Below are positions 8,675 through 16,921 of a stretch of DNA of 64,000 bases, in pieces. This stretch comes from Streptomyces parvus. Its GTDB lineage: Bacteria > Actinomycetota > Actinomycetes > Streptomycetales > Streptomycetaceae. Under the pieces are notes generated by a model. It was not told where the DNA came from. It worked only from the letters and a program-made list of their open reading frames with translations, and ran no database searches. The stretch covers positions 248,001 through 312,000 of the forward strand of contig NZ_BMRY01000004.1 of assembly GCF_014648875.1 (NCBI RefSeq), read 5' to 3'. Each line of letters opens with the position of its first letter. Position 1 is the first letter of the stretch. The translations under genes were made by a program, and so were the position numbers.

Positions 8675-9490
8675 ATGGAGACCCGAGATCCGTCCCGGAT
8701 AGGCCCGTTGCTCCGCGCGTGGCGCCACCGCCGCAAGCTCAGCCAGCTCGACCTGGCCCTCCGGGCGGACTCCTCGACCCGCCATCTCTCCTGCGTGGAG
8801 ACGGGCCGCGCCCGGCCTAGCCGCGAGCTGGTGCTCCGGCTCGCCGAGCACCTCGACATCCCGCTGCGGGACCGCAACGGCCTGCTGCTGGCGGCCGGTT
8901 ACGCCCCCGCCTACCGGGAGTCGCCGCTCGACAGCGACCGGATGGCCATGGTCCGCTCGGCGGTCCGGGCGATGCTGGCCGGACACGAGCCCTACCCGGC
9001 CGCCGCGATCGACCGGATCTGGAACATCGTCGACCGCAACGACGCGATGTCCCTGCTCCTCGGCACGGTGCCGTCGCATCTGACGGAGGCGGGCGGCAAC
9101 GTGATGCGGCTGATCCTGCACCCGGACGGGCTCGCCTCCCAGTGCCTGAACTTCCCTCAGGTCCGCGCCCACGCGCTCGGCCGGCTGCGGCACCAGGTGG
9201 ACACCACCGGCCATGACGACCTGCGGGAGCTGTACGAGGAGGTCTGCGCCTACCCGGGCCCGGCGGACCTCGACGCCGACCCCGGCCCGGTGGACCCGAC
9301 CGGCATCGTCGTCCCGTTGCGCATCCGTACGCCGCTCGGCGACATGGCGTTCTTCAGCACCATCGCCACCTTCGGGGCGCCGGCCGACGTGACCCTCTCG
9401 GAACTCGCGGTGGAGTCGTTCTTCCCGATGGACGAGCAGACCGACACCCTGCTGCGCACCCTGGCCGCGCTGGGCGGCGGGGGGCGGTAG
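8675..9490 (+). CDS. XRE family regulator with MmyB-like ligand-binding domain
   Basis: A 271-residue protein. Residues ~8-65 form a helix-turn-helix of the XRE type (LLRAWRHRRKLSQLDLALRA, then RHLSCVETGRARPS). The remainder matches the MmyB-type C-terminal domain common in actinobacteria (LLLAAGYAPAYRE, AIDRIWNIVDRNDAM, VESFFPMDEQTD). The ATG at 8675 is chosen because it starts just before the HTH; the upstream frame reads through the operator. The domain is thought to bind a small hydrophobic ligand. It lies opposite the small membrane protein gene and probably represses both through the large inverted repeat. Confidence 0.9.
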   Translation: METRDPSRIGPLLRAWRHRRKLSQLDLALRADSSTRHLSCVETGRARPSRELVLRLAEHLDIPLRDRNGLLLAAGYAPAYRESPLDSDRMAMVRSAVRAMLAGHEPYPAAAIDRIWNIVDRNDAMSLLLGTVPSHLTEAGGNVMRLILHPDGLASQCLNFPQVRAHALGRLRHQVDTTGHDDLRELYEEVCAYPGPADLDADPGPVDPTGIVVPLRIRTPLGDMAFFSTIATFGAPADVTLSELAVESFFPMDEQTDTLLRTLAALGGGGR

Positions 9491-9510
9491 CCGGCCGAAC
9501 CGAGGCCGGC
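9490..9510. terminator. Hairpin between convergent genes
   Basis: GCCGGCC (9490-9496) pairs with GGCCGGC (9504-9510) around a 7-nt loop in the 35-bp gap between the XRE gene and the opposing small membrane gene. It may work in both directions. Confidence 0.55.
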
Positions 9511-9525
9511 CGGGGCGGGCGGGGG

Positions 9526-9744
9526 TCAGTGGCGGCGCGGCCCCGAGCCCGGCCTCCCGTGCGGGTGGGCCCGGAAGTCCCGGCCCTCGCTCCGCATCTG
9601 CTGGGCCCGCAGCCGGCCCGCCTGTTCGACCAGGAGCCCGTCCGCGTTCTCGGTGGCCCCGCGACGGCCGCGCCGGATCAGCACCACCGCGCACCACGCG
9701 GACACCCCGCCGATGCCTGCCACCAGTGCGACGAACGCCCCCAT
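9526..9744 (-). CDS. Small single-span membrane protein, unknown function
   Basis: A predicted 72-residue protein from the ATG at 9744 (GGAGG ten bases upstream). Residues 2-23 form one hydrophobic helix (GAFVALVAGIGGVSAW), followed by a basic, Arg/Gln-rich and then His/Gly/Pro-rich cytoplasmic tail. A longer start at 9798 would add 18 polar residues and lacks a good ribosome site. Proteins like this are common in Streptomyces and mostly uncharacterised. It is divergent from the copper-operator gene downstream. Confidence 0.55.
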   Translation of the reverse strand: MGAFVALVAGIGGVSAWCAVVLIRRGRRGATENADGLLVEQAGRLRAQQMRSEGRDFRAHPHGRPGSGPRRH

Positions 9745-9832
9745 GCCCCACCCGCCTCCCCGTGCTGCGCCGGACCAGGGACTCATTCTCCGCGCCACCC
9801 CTGTCGCCCGGCAAGATCCTCTGGTTGACTTT

Positions 9833-9849
9833 ATACCCCCGGGGGGTAT
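9833..9849. promoter_or_regulatory. CsoR-type copper operator
   Basis: The 17-bp sequence ATACCCCCGGGGGGTAT is a near-perfect palindrome with a G/C core flanked by ATA/TAT, matching the consensus bound by actinobacterial CsoR copper sensors. It lies 50 bp upstream of the ATG at 9900 and probably overlaps the promoter, so repression would be lifted by Cu(I). Confidence 0.8.
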
Positions 9850-9899
9850 CTTGGGTGGCGAGTGGTCGCGATTCGGCGGCCTTGGCGAGGGAGCGGACC

Positions 9900-10520
9900 A
9901 TGCGAACAGGCCTCAAGATCACGTCCTTCGTCGCGGGGCTCGTGGCGGCCTTCGGGTCGGCGTACGCGGTGGGCGGCGCGCTCGATCCCGTGGCCGTGCC
10001 GAAGGAGCCGTCCCATCGGGAGAGCGGGGATGGTCATGGCGAGAAGAGCGCCGGGGGCGTCGCCCCGGGTGCGGACCTCGCCGCCTCCGGTGACGCCCGC
10101 CCCGATCCGCTGCCCGAAGCCGCGCGGACGGTGACCGTCGACGGGTACGAGGTCACGCTCGACGGGGCGCTGCGTCCCGGGGCGGGCAGCGAACTGAAGC
10201 TGGAGGTCGAGAAGGACGGCAAGCCGGTCACCGACCTCCACCCCCACCTCGGCGCGTACGGTCACCTCGTCGCGCTGCGCACCGGAGACCTGGCGTATCT
10301 CCGCGTCCATCCGAACGGTGAACCGGGCGACGGGCGTACGGGGTCCGGTTCTGAGCTCTCCTTCACCACGACGGCCCCGAGCGAGGGGGCCTACCGTCTC
10401 TTCCTCGACTTCCGGCACGGGGGGAAGGTCCGTACGGCAGCCTTCGCCGTGTACGCCGGGGGTGCGGCGTCCGAGGAGCACGCGGCCGAGGGCGGGGGGT
10501 CCGCCGGTCACTGCCACTGA
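9900..10520 (+). CDS. Copper-inducible secreted/membrane-anchored protein (predicted)
   Basis: A 206-residue protein with an N-terminal hydrophobic segment (residues ~4-25, ITSFVAGLVAAFGSAYAVGG) acting as signal or anchor. It then has a polar linker with His/Glu and a beta-rich domain containing VTDLHPHLGAYGHLVALR and LAYLRVHP, and ends in a Glu/Gly/His tail (SAGHCH). The ordered His residues and the CsoR-type operator immediately upstream suggest an extracytoplasmic copper-handling role. No enzyme motif is visible. It is monocistronic, closed by a large hairpin before the iron-uptake genes. The copper assignment rests mainly on the operator. Confidence 0.72.
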   Translation: MRTGLKITSFVAGLVAAFGSAYAVGGALDPVAVPKEPSHRESGDGHGEKSAGGVAPGADLAASGDARPDPLPEAARTVTVDGYEVTLDGALRPGAGSELKLEVEKDGKPVTDLHPHLGAYGHLVALRTGDLAYLRVHPNGEPGDGRTGSGSELSFTTTAPSEGAYRLFLDFRHGGKVRTAAFAVYAGGAASEEHAAEGGGSAGHCH

Positions 10521-10533
10521 CCTCCGCTCGGCC

Positions 10534-10587
10534 GGGCGGCCCCGACGCACTCCGCCGAGCGCGGGTGAGTGCGTCCTGCGGCCGCCC
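10534..10587 (+). terminator. Long two-part hairpin terminator
   Basis: GGGCGGCC (10534-10541) pairs with GGCCGCCC (10580-10587), and inside it GACGCACTC (10544-10552) pairs with GAGTGCGTC (10567-10575). It lies between the copper-operator gene and the siderophore-binding gene and separates their transcription. Confidence 0.75.
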
Positions 10588-10632
10588 GTGACCGGGGGAG
10601 GGGGGCGTGTTTGAGCCATCGACCCCCCTGGC

Positions 10633-10651
10633 TTAGGCTTGCCTAACCTTC
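10633..10651 (+). promoter_or_regulatory. Iron box (DmdR/IdeR operator) before the siderophore-uptake genes
   Basis: TTAGGCTTGCCTAACC closely follows the actinobacterial DmdR1/IdeR consensus (TTAGGTTAGGCTAACCTAA). It ends 28 bp before the ATG of the binding protein, so it overlaps the promoter or leader. Repression by Fe(II)-loaded DmdR and induction under iron limitation are predicted. Confidence 0.85.
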
Positions 10652-10678
10652 ATTGCTCGGCCAACCTGAGGACCCTCC

Positions 10679-11731
10679 ATGCTCGGCTTCACCCGCGTGC
10701 GCCGCCACACTCTCGCCGCCACGGCCACCACCGTCGCTCTCGCCGTCGCCCTGGTCGGCTGCTCCTCGGACGGCGACGGCGACACGAAGGACGGGGCGAA
10801 GGACTCGGCCAAGAGCGGCGGCGCCTTCCCGGTCTCGATCAAGAGCTCGCTCGGCACCGCGAAGATCGAGGAGAAGCCCGAGCGCATCGTCACCCTCGGC
10901 CAGGGCTCCGCCGAGACCGCGATAGCCCTCGGCCAGACGCCGGTCGGCATCGAGAGCTACCCGTGGGGCAGCGACAAGTCCGGCTACCTGCCGTGGATCA
11001 ACGAAGCGGTCAAGAAGTCCGGCGACGAGCTCCCGAAGCAGTTCACCGGCGGCGAGGAGATCGACTTCGAGGCGATCACCGAGCTGGAGCCGGACGTCAT
11101 CCTCGCCCCCTGGTCGGGCATCACGCAGAAGCAGTACGACGTCCTCAAGGACATCGCCCCCACGGTCGCCTACCCCGACCAGGCGTGGAGCACCGACTGG
11201 GACCAGCAGATCGACATCATCGGCAAGGCGCTCGGCCGCACCGAGGACACGAACGGTCTCAAGACGAAGATCGAGAAGCAGCTCGCCGACGCCGCGGCCA
11301 CCCGGCCGAACTACAAGGACGTCACCTTCTCGTACATCTACAACTCCGGCCCCGGCACCCTCGGCGTCTTCAAGCCCGAGGAGCAGCGCGTCAAGATGGT
11401 CTCCTCGCTCGGCCTGAAGGTCGACCCGGTGGTCAACGGCTTCAAGGAGACCCCCGGCACCGACTCGGCCCTCATCGGCCTGGAGAACGCCGAGAAGCTC
11501 AAGGACAGCGACGTGGTCTTCACGTTCTACACGGACGCGAAGAACCGCAAGGAGATCGAGGGCCAGAAGCTGTACGGCGAGATCCCCGCCATCAAGAAGG
11601 GCGCCGTCGTCGCGAGCAACGACAACTCCTTCGTCACCGCCTCCTCGATCATCAACCCGCTGACCGTGCCGTGGACGATCGAGCGCTACCTGCCGCTCAT
11701 CGACAAGGCCGTCAAGACCGCCGGCAAGTAA
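10679..11731 (+). CDS. Iron-siderophore ABC transporter substrate-binding lipoprotein
   Basis: A 350-residue FecB/FepB-type binding protein anchored outside the membrane. The signal peptide ends in a lipobox LVGC with Cys28 as the lipidated residue. The mature protein has the two-lobe features of the family (PERIVTLGQGSAETAIALGQTPVG, then LEPDVILAPWSG). CTGAGGA precedes the ATG. It is first in a unit with two FecCD-type permeases and is directly downstream of an iron box. It probably binds a ferric hydroxamate or catecholate xenosiderophore; the ligand cannot be deduced. Confidence 0.93.
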   Translation: MLGFTRVRRHTLAATATTVALAVALVGCSSDGDGDTKDGAKDSAKSGGAFPVSIKSSLGTAKIEEKPERIVTLGQGSAETAIALGQTPVGIESYPWGSDKSGYLPWINEAVKKSGDELPKQFTGGEEIDFEAITELEPDVILAPWSGITQKQYDVLKDIAPTVAYPDQAWSTDWDQQIDIIGKALGRTEDTNGLKTKIEKQLADAAATRPNYKDVTFSYIYNSGPGTLGVFKPEEQRVKMVSSLGLKVDPVVNGFKETPGTDSALIGLENAEKLKDSDVVFTFYTDAKNRKEIEGQKLYGEIPAIKKGAVVASNDNSFVTASSIINPLTVPWTIERYLPLIDKAVKTAGK

Positions 11732-11781
11732 CCCCGGCCGGGTATCCGGACCGCCGAGCCCACAAGGCACACTCCACTCCC

Positions 11782-12819
11782 ATGGCAACCACCACGGTCG
11801 CACCCCCGAGCGGCGCCGGTACCTCGCGTACCGGCGCCGCTCGGTCGGCGTTCCTCCTGCTCCTCGGCCTGGCCGCGCTGGCACTCGCGCTCTGCGCCAG
11901 CGTCATGTTCGGCAGCCGCTCCACGTCGTTCGGCGATGTCCTCGACGTCCTGCGCGGCACCGCCGAACCCAACATCACCACCATCATCGAGAGCCGCTAC
12001 CCCCGCACCGTCCTCGGCGTCCTCGCCGGGGTCTGCCTCGCGGTCGCGGGCACCCTCATGCAGGGCGTCTCGCGCAACCCGCTGGCCGAACCGGGCCTCC
12101 TCGGCATCAACGCCGGCGCCTCCGCGAGCATTGTCGCCGCGACCGCCTGGCTCGGGGCCTCCGGGGCCACCGACACCATGTGGTGGGCGCTGCCCGGAGC
12201 GTTGATCGCGGGCGTCCTGGTCCATGTCATCGGCTCCGCCGGTACGGGAACGAGCGTGGTGCGCCTGGTGCTCGCCGGAGCGGTGCTCACCGCCGTCCTC
12301 ATGGCGTTCATCCAGGCGGTGACCCTCAGCAAACCGCAGGTCTTCGACAGCTACCGCTACTGGGTCGTCGGAGCGCTCGGCGGACGGGACTTCGAGGTCT
12401 TCTGGTCCGTCCTGCCGTTCGCCGCCGCCGGCTTCCTGATCGCCCTCGCCCTCGGCCCCGGCCTCAACGCCCTGGCCCTCGGCGACGCGACCGCCGTCGC
12501 CCTCGGCTCGCACCCCGGGCGCACGCGGGCCGGCGGGCTGATCGCCGCGACCCTGCTCAGCGCCGCCGCGACCGCCGCCGTCGGCCCGATCGCCTTCGTC
12601 GGCCTCGCCGTCCCGCACGTCGTACGGGCCCTGGTCGGCGTCGACTTCCGCGCCCAGATCCTCTTCTCCGCCCTGATGGGCCCCACCCTCCTGCTCCTCG
12701 CGGACGTGGTGGGCCGGGTCGTCATGCGGCCCACCGAACTCATGGTCGGCGTCGTCACCGCCTTCATCGGCGCACCCGCGCTGCTCATCGCCGTACGCAG
12801 GATGCGGGGCACCTCATGA
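11782..12819 (+). CDS. FecCD family iron-siderophore ABC permease (subunit 1)
   Basis: A 345-residue inner-membrane permease of the BtuC/FecCD family. Diagnostic stretches are RYPRTVLGVLAGVCLAVAGT, GVSRNPLAEPGLLGI and VGPIAFVGLAVPHVVR. It starts 50 nt after the binding protein and overlaps the next permease by ATGA. It should form the channel with the second permease. No FecE-type ATPase is encoded nearby, so the ATP-binding partner must come from elsewhere in the genome. Confidence 0.93.
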   Translation: MATTTVAPPSGAGTSRTGAARSAFLLLLGLAALALALCASVMFGSRSTSFGDVLDVLRGTAEPNITTIIESRYPRTVLGVLAGVCLAVAGTLMQGVSRNPLAEPGLLGINAGASASIVAATAWLGASGATDTMWWALPGALIAGVLVHVIGSAGTGTSVVRLVLAGAVLTAVLMAFIQAVTLSKPQVFDSYRYWVVGALGGRDFEVFWSVLPFAAAGFLIALALGPGLNALALGDATAVALGSHPGRTRAGGLIAATLLSAAATAAVGPIAFVGLAVPHVVRALVGVDFRAQILFSALMGPTLLLLADVVGRVVMRPTELMVGVVTAFIGAPALLIAVRRMRGTS

Positions 12820-13883
12820 CCGTCACCGACCGCACCGTCCCCGTCCGCAAGGCGCCCCGGGGCTATCTGACCGTCGGCAGCAACGTGGCGATACCCGTAC
12901 GGCGGGCCTCGGTGTTCGCGGCCGCCGGGCTCTTCGTCCTCCTCCTCGCGGCCGCCGTCGCGACCCTGGCCTGGGGGCGCCTCGGCATCGACCTCGCCGA
13001 CCTGCCTGCCGCCCTCGTCGGGGACGCCGAGGGCAAGGACCGGTTCGTCTTCAACAGGCTGCGCGGCCCCCGTCTCACCGTCGCCATCGGCGTCGGCGCG
13101 GCGCTCGGCCTGTCCGGCGCGCTGTTCCAGTCCGTCACCCGCAACCCGCTCGGCAGCCCGGACGTCATCGGGCTCTCCGCCGGAGCCGGCGCGGGTGCCG
13201 CGTTCTGCGCGCTGATGTTCCCCGACACGGTCCCGGTCCCCGTCGGCGCGCTCATCGGCGCCCTTGCCGCCATGGCCCTCGTGTACGTCTCCACCGGCAC
13301 CGGCTTCCGCAACCCGGCCCGGCTCGTCATCGCGGGCATCGGGGTCGCCGCGATGGGCGCGGCCCTCACCCAGTACGTCGTCTACGCCCTGGAACGCGAC
13401 AAGGCCTCCGTCCTCACCGCGTACGTCAACGGCAGCCTGACCGCCCGTTCCTGGACCGACGCCACGACCGTCTGGCTCGTCCTGGCCGCCGCCGCCCCGC
13501 TGGCCGCTCTCGTCTCCCGACGGCTCGACATCGGCGAGATGGGCGACGACATCGCCGAGGGGCTCGGCGCCGAGCCGAAGAAGGCCAAGACCCTCGCCGT
13601 TCTCCTGGCCATCGCCCTCTCGGCCGCCGCGGTCAGCGTCTCGGGCCCCATCGCCTTCATCGCCCTGACCGCCCCCCAGATCGCCCGGCGCCTCACCCGC
13701 GGCTCCGGCCCCCACCTGCTGCTCTCCGCCCTCACCGGCGGTCTGCTGCTGGTCCTCGCGGACCTCTGCTCCCAGCAGCTGGCCCTCTTCGACGACCTGC
13801 CGGTCGGGATCTACACCATGGCGATCGGCGGAGCGTATCTCGGCTATCTGCTGGTACGGGAGTGGCGCAAGGGCGTGCTCTGA
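12816..13883 (+). CDS. FecCD family iron-siderophore ABC permease (subunit 2)
   Basis: A 355-residue permease starting in the ATGA overlap with the preceding permease. Family motifs are RGPRLTVAIGVGAALGLSGA, VTRNPLGSPDVIGLSAGAG and SGPIAFIALTAPQIARRL. About ten membrane spans are expected. It pairs with the first permease for ferric-siderophore import driven by the lipoprotein. The transcription unit ends here at a strong hairpin facing the convergent PPOX gene. Confidence 0.93.
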   Translation: MTVTDRTVPVRKAPRGYLTVGSNVAIPVRRASVFAAAGLFVLLLAAAVATLAWGRLGIDLADLPAALVGDAEGKDRFVFNRLRGPRLTVAIGVGAALGLSGALFQSVTRNPLGSPDVIGLSAGAGAGAAFCALMFPDTVPVPVGALIGALAAMALVYVSTGTGFRNPARLVIAGIGVAAMGAALTQYVVYALERDKASVLTAYVNGSLTARSWTDATTVWLVLAAAAPLAALVSRRLDIGEMGDDIAEGLGAEPKKAKTLAVLLAIALSAAAVSVSGPIAFIALTAPQIARRLTRGSGPHLLLSALTGGLLLVLADLCSQQLALFDDLPVGIYTMAIGGAYLGYLLVREWRKGVL

Positions 13884-13888
13884 GCACC

Positions 13889-13953
13889 GGGCGGCCCGGG
13901 GCCGGGCGATCCTCCGGGGGGCTGCCCCTGCGGCCCCGCGGCCCCGGCCGCCC
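13889..13953. terminator. Bidirectional terminator between FecCD and PPOX genes
   Basis: GGGCGGCCCGGGGCC from 13889 pairs, with one bulged base, with GGCCCCGGCCGCCC ending at 13953. It fills the gap between two convergent operons. Confidence 0.65.
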
Positions 13954-13961
13954 CTCTGTCG

Positions 13962-14414
13962 TCAGATGTCCAGCGCCGTGCCGTACAGCCGGTCCGCCTT
14001 GAGCCGGATGACCATCCGGCGCTCGGCCACCAACTCCTCGAAGAACGCGGTCTCGTCCTCGGGCCTCTCGGCTTCCGGGATCATCCCGAGCAACTCCCGC
14101 CCGACCGCGTCCCCCGGCTCCGTCGTGGTCCCGGAGACCTCGGCCTCGCCCTCGGCGACGGCGAACGACCACACGTCGCCGCCCGGCACATGCAGCGCCG
14201 CACGGGGGTCGCGCCGCAGATGCTTGACCTTGACCCGGTCGGCCGTGGTGGAGAACCGCGCGATGCGGGCCCCGGGGTCCCAGCTGTACACCATGGTCGT
14301 CAGGTGGGGATGGCCGCTGCGCTTGTTCGTGGCGAGTGTGCCGAACCGCTGTCGGCCGAGGAGGTCGGAGAGGGCTTCGTCGGACAGGGCGCGAGGTCCT
14401 GGGCGTTGTGTCAT
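13962..14414 (-). CDS. PPOX-class F420/flavin-dependent oxidoreductase (pyridoxamine-phosphate-oxidase fold)
   Basis: A 150-residue split-barrel protein. RFGTLATNKRSGHPHLTTMVY and DRVKVKHLRRDPRAALHV are typical of the actinobacterial PPOX class, whose members use F420 or FMN to reduce small substrates. ATG at 14414 (MTQRPGP) is chosen because GGAGG lies ten bases upstream; the longer frame would begin with TTG. It lies 54 nt downstream of the TetR gene on the same strand, with a short coupled ORF between, so it is probably the last gene of the iron-regulated exporter-fold operon. A role in ferric-siderophore handling is possible but unproven. Confidence 0.82.
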   Translation of the reverse strand: MTQRPGPRALSDEALSDLLGRQRFGTLATNKRSGHPHLTTMVYSWDPGARIARFSTTADRVKVKHLRRDPRAALHVPGGDVWSFAVAEGEAEVSGTTTEPGDAVGRELLGMIPEAERPEDETAFFEELVAERRMVIRLKADRLYGTALDI

Positions 14415-14421
14415 GAAGGGG

Positions 14422-14472
14422 TCAACCTCCAAGGCCCTCCAGGAATTTCACCCGGGCCTCCAGGAGCTTCAC
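14422..14472 (-). CDS. Possible 16-codon coupled ORF between TetR and PPOX genes
   Basis: The GTG at 14472 overlaps the TetR stop (GTGA) and is preceded by AAAGGAAAGG. It would encode MKLLEARVKFLEGLGG, an amphipathic peptide, and stops 7 nt before the PPOX ATG, its last codons forming the PPOX ribosome site. The arrangement suits translational coupling across the gap. It could also be chance in a short direct repeat, and no homologue is recognised. Confidence 0.25.
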   Translation of the reverse strand: MKLLEARVKFLEGLGG

Positions 14473-14474
14473 CC
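14433..14474. repeat. 21-bp imperfect tandem duplication
   Basis: Two adjacent 21-bp units (14433-14453 and 14454-14474) agree at 18 of 21 bases. They make up most of the gap between the TetR and PPOX genes and create the repeated LLEA/FLEG pattern of the short ORF there. Confidence 0.75.
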
Positions 14475-15167
14475 TTTCCTTTGACCGGCGGATCCGGGAG
14501 CGATCCTGGTGGCGAGGCCGTCCAGGAAGATGGCGAGCTTGTCGTCGAACCAGCCGCGCCCGTGCCAGGTCTCCTCGGCGGTGAACTCCGCCTCGAAGGG
14601 GTGCCGGCCCGCCGACTCCCGCGCCCAGGCCCGCCGGTGGCTCTCCCGGGCGGTGAGGGAGCCGCCCGCGGCGTCCGGCACCGTCCGGTCCAGGCCCCGC
14701 ATCGCGGCGGAGGACGAGAACACCAGGTCGGCCACGAAGTCCACGGCGACCGCCGCGTCCCGGGGGCCGAGCCCCGCGCGCACGAGCGACCCGCCGTACC
14801 CGGCCAGCCGGTCCACCATCGCGCGGGGTGTCACCGGGGTCGTCAGGATCGCCTCGTCCAGCCCCGGGAACGCCTCGCAGGCACCCCACAGCGCATCCGC
14901 GAACCCGGTCAGCAGATCGCGCCAGGGCAGATCCGCCGACGGCCAGGCGGTGCGCTCCGCGACCAGTTCGATCGCGGAGCGCACCAACGCGTCCCGGTTG
15001 TCGACATAGCGATAGAGCGTGGAGTGCCCGACCCCCAGCCGGGCCGCCACACCCGGCATGCTGAACCCGGCGACCCCCTCGGCCAGCGCCGCCTCCGCGA
15101 TGGCCGACCGGGTCAGCGACGGGGGGCGGCCCGGGCGTCTGCCGGGCCCGGCGGCTGCCCGTTTCAC
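14469..15167 (-). CDS. TetR family transcriptional regulator
   Basis: A 232-residue regulator. Residues ~15-65 form the TetR helix-turn-helix (IAEAALAEGVAGFSMPGVAARLG, then STLYRYVDNRDALV); the rest is a helical ligand-binding domain of the TetR_C type. GTG at 15167 overlaps the stop of the ABC half-transporter, so its translation is coupled to the exporter-fold operon. Being last in the transporter operon suggests that it controls the unit in response to a transported compound, alongside iron control from the iron box. The ligand is unknown. Confidence 0.9.
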   Translation of the reverse strand: MKRAAAGPGRRPGRPPSLTRSAIAEAALAEGVAGFSMPGVAARLGVGHSTLYRYVDNRDALVRSAIELVAERTAWPSADLPWRDLLTGFADALWGACEAFPGLDEAILTTPVTPRAMVDRLAGYGGSLVRAGLGPRDAAVAVDFVADLVFSSSAAMRGLDRTVPDAAGGSLTARESHRRAWARESAGRHPFEAEFTAEETWHGRGWFDDKLAIFLDGLATRIAPGSAGQRKG

Positions 15168-16921
15168 GAGGTGTCCACCGCGATCCGCCAGCCCAGCGCC
15201 CGGTGGCGCTCGTTCCAGAAGCGGGCGTACCGGCCGTCGAGGACCATCAGTTCCTGATGGGTCCCGACCTCCGTGACCCGCCCCTCGTCCAGGACCACGA
15301 TCTGGTCCGCGGCCGTGACGGTGGACAGCCGGTGGGCGATCACCAGCAGGGTGCTCCGCTCCCGCAACGCCTCCATCGACCGCTGGACGTACGCCTCGTT
15401 CTCCGGATCCAGCGCGGCGGTCGCCTCGTCGAGCAGCACGATCGGGGCGTCCTTCAGCAACGCCCGCGCGATCGACACCCGCTGCCGCTCCCCGCCGGAG
15501 AGCGAGGTACCGGCCTCCCCGACCCGGGTCTCCCAGCCGTCGCGCAGCCGCTCGACGATCTCGTCGACCCCGGCGAGCCGGGCCGCCTCCAGCACGTCCG
15601 CCTCCGAGGCGTCCGGACGGCCCACCCGGATGTTGCCGACGAGGGTGTCGTCGAAGAGGTACACGTCCTGGAAGACCAGCGAGAGCTGCTCCATCAGCCC
15701 GGCCGTCGTCTGGTCGCGCACGTCCACCCCGCCGACCCGCACCGTGCCCGCATCCACGTCGAAGAACCGCGCGATCAGCCGCGTCAGCGTCGTCTTCCCG
15801 GACCCCGACGCCCCCACCAGCGCGGTCACCGTACGCGGCGCGACCGTGAACGAGACGTCGTCCAGCACCACGTCCCCGGGGCCCTCGCCGCGCCTGCCCG
15901 GATAGCCGAAGCGGACCCGGTCCACCTCCACCGCGCCCGGCTCCGTCACCGGCGTCGAACGCTCCGGCTCCGGCAGCGGCGGCTCGTCCAGCACGGCCCG
16001 CACCCGCCCCATGTCATTGCGCGCCATCCGCACCACCGCGGCGAACTCCCCCACCTCCGCCAGCGGACCCGCGAAGCGGGCCACCAGCGCCAGCAGCGCC
16101 ACGAGTTCGACCGGATCCACCGCCCCGTCCAGCGCCAGCGACGCACCCACCCCGATCAGCGCGGAGAAGCACATCTGCACCGCGAAGCCGCCCAGCAGCA
16201 TCCCCGGCACCGCCATCCACACCTGCTTGCGGGCGGCGGCCCGCTGCTCCTTCAACGCCGCCTCCAGGGGCGGGTATCCGTCCGTCGTCCGGCCGAAGGC
16301 CCGCAGCACGGGCTGGTTCCGGGCGAACTCCAGCACCCGGCCGGAGGCCTCGACCCCGGCCGCGTCGTCGATCTCGTCCATCCGGTTCAGCAGCCGTACG
16401 GAGACCCGGGCGGCCAGCAGGATCAGCGGCGAGCAGACCACAGCGGCGAGCCCGAGCCGCCAGTCCAGGAAGACCATCACGACCACGACCGTCGCCGGGG
16501 TCAGCACTCCGGTCACCAGCGGCTGCAGCAGATGCGCACAGCTCCCCGCGATCGACAGCACCGACTTCGTGCCCATCCGGGTGAGCCGGCCCACCGTCGT
16601 CCCGTCGAACCACCCCAGCGGCAGCGCCGCCACATGGTCGCCCAGCCGGTGGTGCAGCGTGGTCAGGATGACCAGCGCCACCCGGAACCCGAGCATGGCC
16701 TGCACATAGTGCGCCCCGAGCGTGATCAGCACCGCCACGGCCAGCCACCCGGTCCAGCGGGCCGCGCCACCGGTGTCGCCGCCCAGCAGATCGCCGAGCA
16801 CGGGCACCAGGAGGGAGACGGCGAGACCCTGGGCGACCGCGTAGCCGCACAGGGCGGCGAGATAGCGGAAGAGGACCGCGCGGTGGGCGCTGCCCAGAAC
16901 GGCGGAGAGGTCGCGGATCAT
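15164..16921 (-). CDS. ABC transporter half-subunit, exporter fold, IrtB/YbtQ-like
   Basis: A 585-residue protein with an N-terminal six-helix membrane domain (~residues 1-310) and a C-terminal ATPase. The ATPase has Walker A GASGSGKTTLTRL, signature LSGGERQRVSIARALL, Walker B IVLLDEATAALDPE and an H-loop in VIAHRLSTVTAADQ. ATG at 16921 overlaps the upstream partner by ATGA, so the two half-transporters are probably made together and heterodimerise. An iron box precedes the first gene. Iron-regulated pairs of this architecture (IrtAB, YbtPQ) import ferric siderophores despite the exporter fold, so import is as likely as export. Confidence 0.88.
   Translation of the reverse strand: MIRDLSAVLGSAHRAVLFRYLAALCGYAVAQGLAVSLLVPVLGDLLGGDTGGAARWTGWLAVAVLITLGAHYVQAMLGFRVALVILTTLHHRLGDHVAALPLGWFDGTTVGRLTRMGTKSVLSIAGSCAHLLQPLVTGVLTPATVVVVMVFLDWRLGLAAVVCSPLILLAARVSVRLLNRMDEIDDAAGVEASGRVLEFARNQPVLRAFGRTTDGYPPLEAALKEQRAAARKQVWMAVPGMLLGGFAVQMCFSALIGVGASLALDGAVDPVELVALLALVARFAGPLAEVGEFAAVVRMARNDMGRVRAVLDEPPLPEPERSTPVTEPGAVEVDRVRFGYPGRRGEGPGDVVLDDVSFTVAPRTVTALVGASGSGKTTLTRLIARFFDVDAGTVRVGGVDVRDQTTAGLMEQLSLVFQDVYLFDDTLVGNIRVGRPDASEADVLEAARLAGVDEIVERLRDGWETRVGEAGTSLSGGERQRVSIARALLKDAPIVLLDEATAALDPENEAYVQRSMEALRERSTLLVIAHRLSTVTAADQIVVLDEGRVTEVGTHQELMVLDGRYARFWNERHRALGWRIAVDTS

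Noticed and set aside
6848..9922. A ~1000-codon minus-strand frame across the photolyase and XRE genes
   Set aside because: It crosses two confidently identified genes and an operator, with no recognisable protein features.
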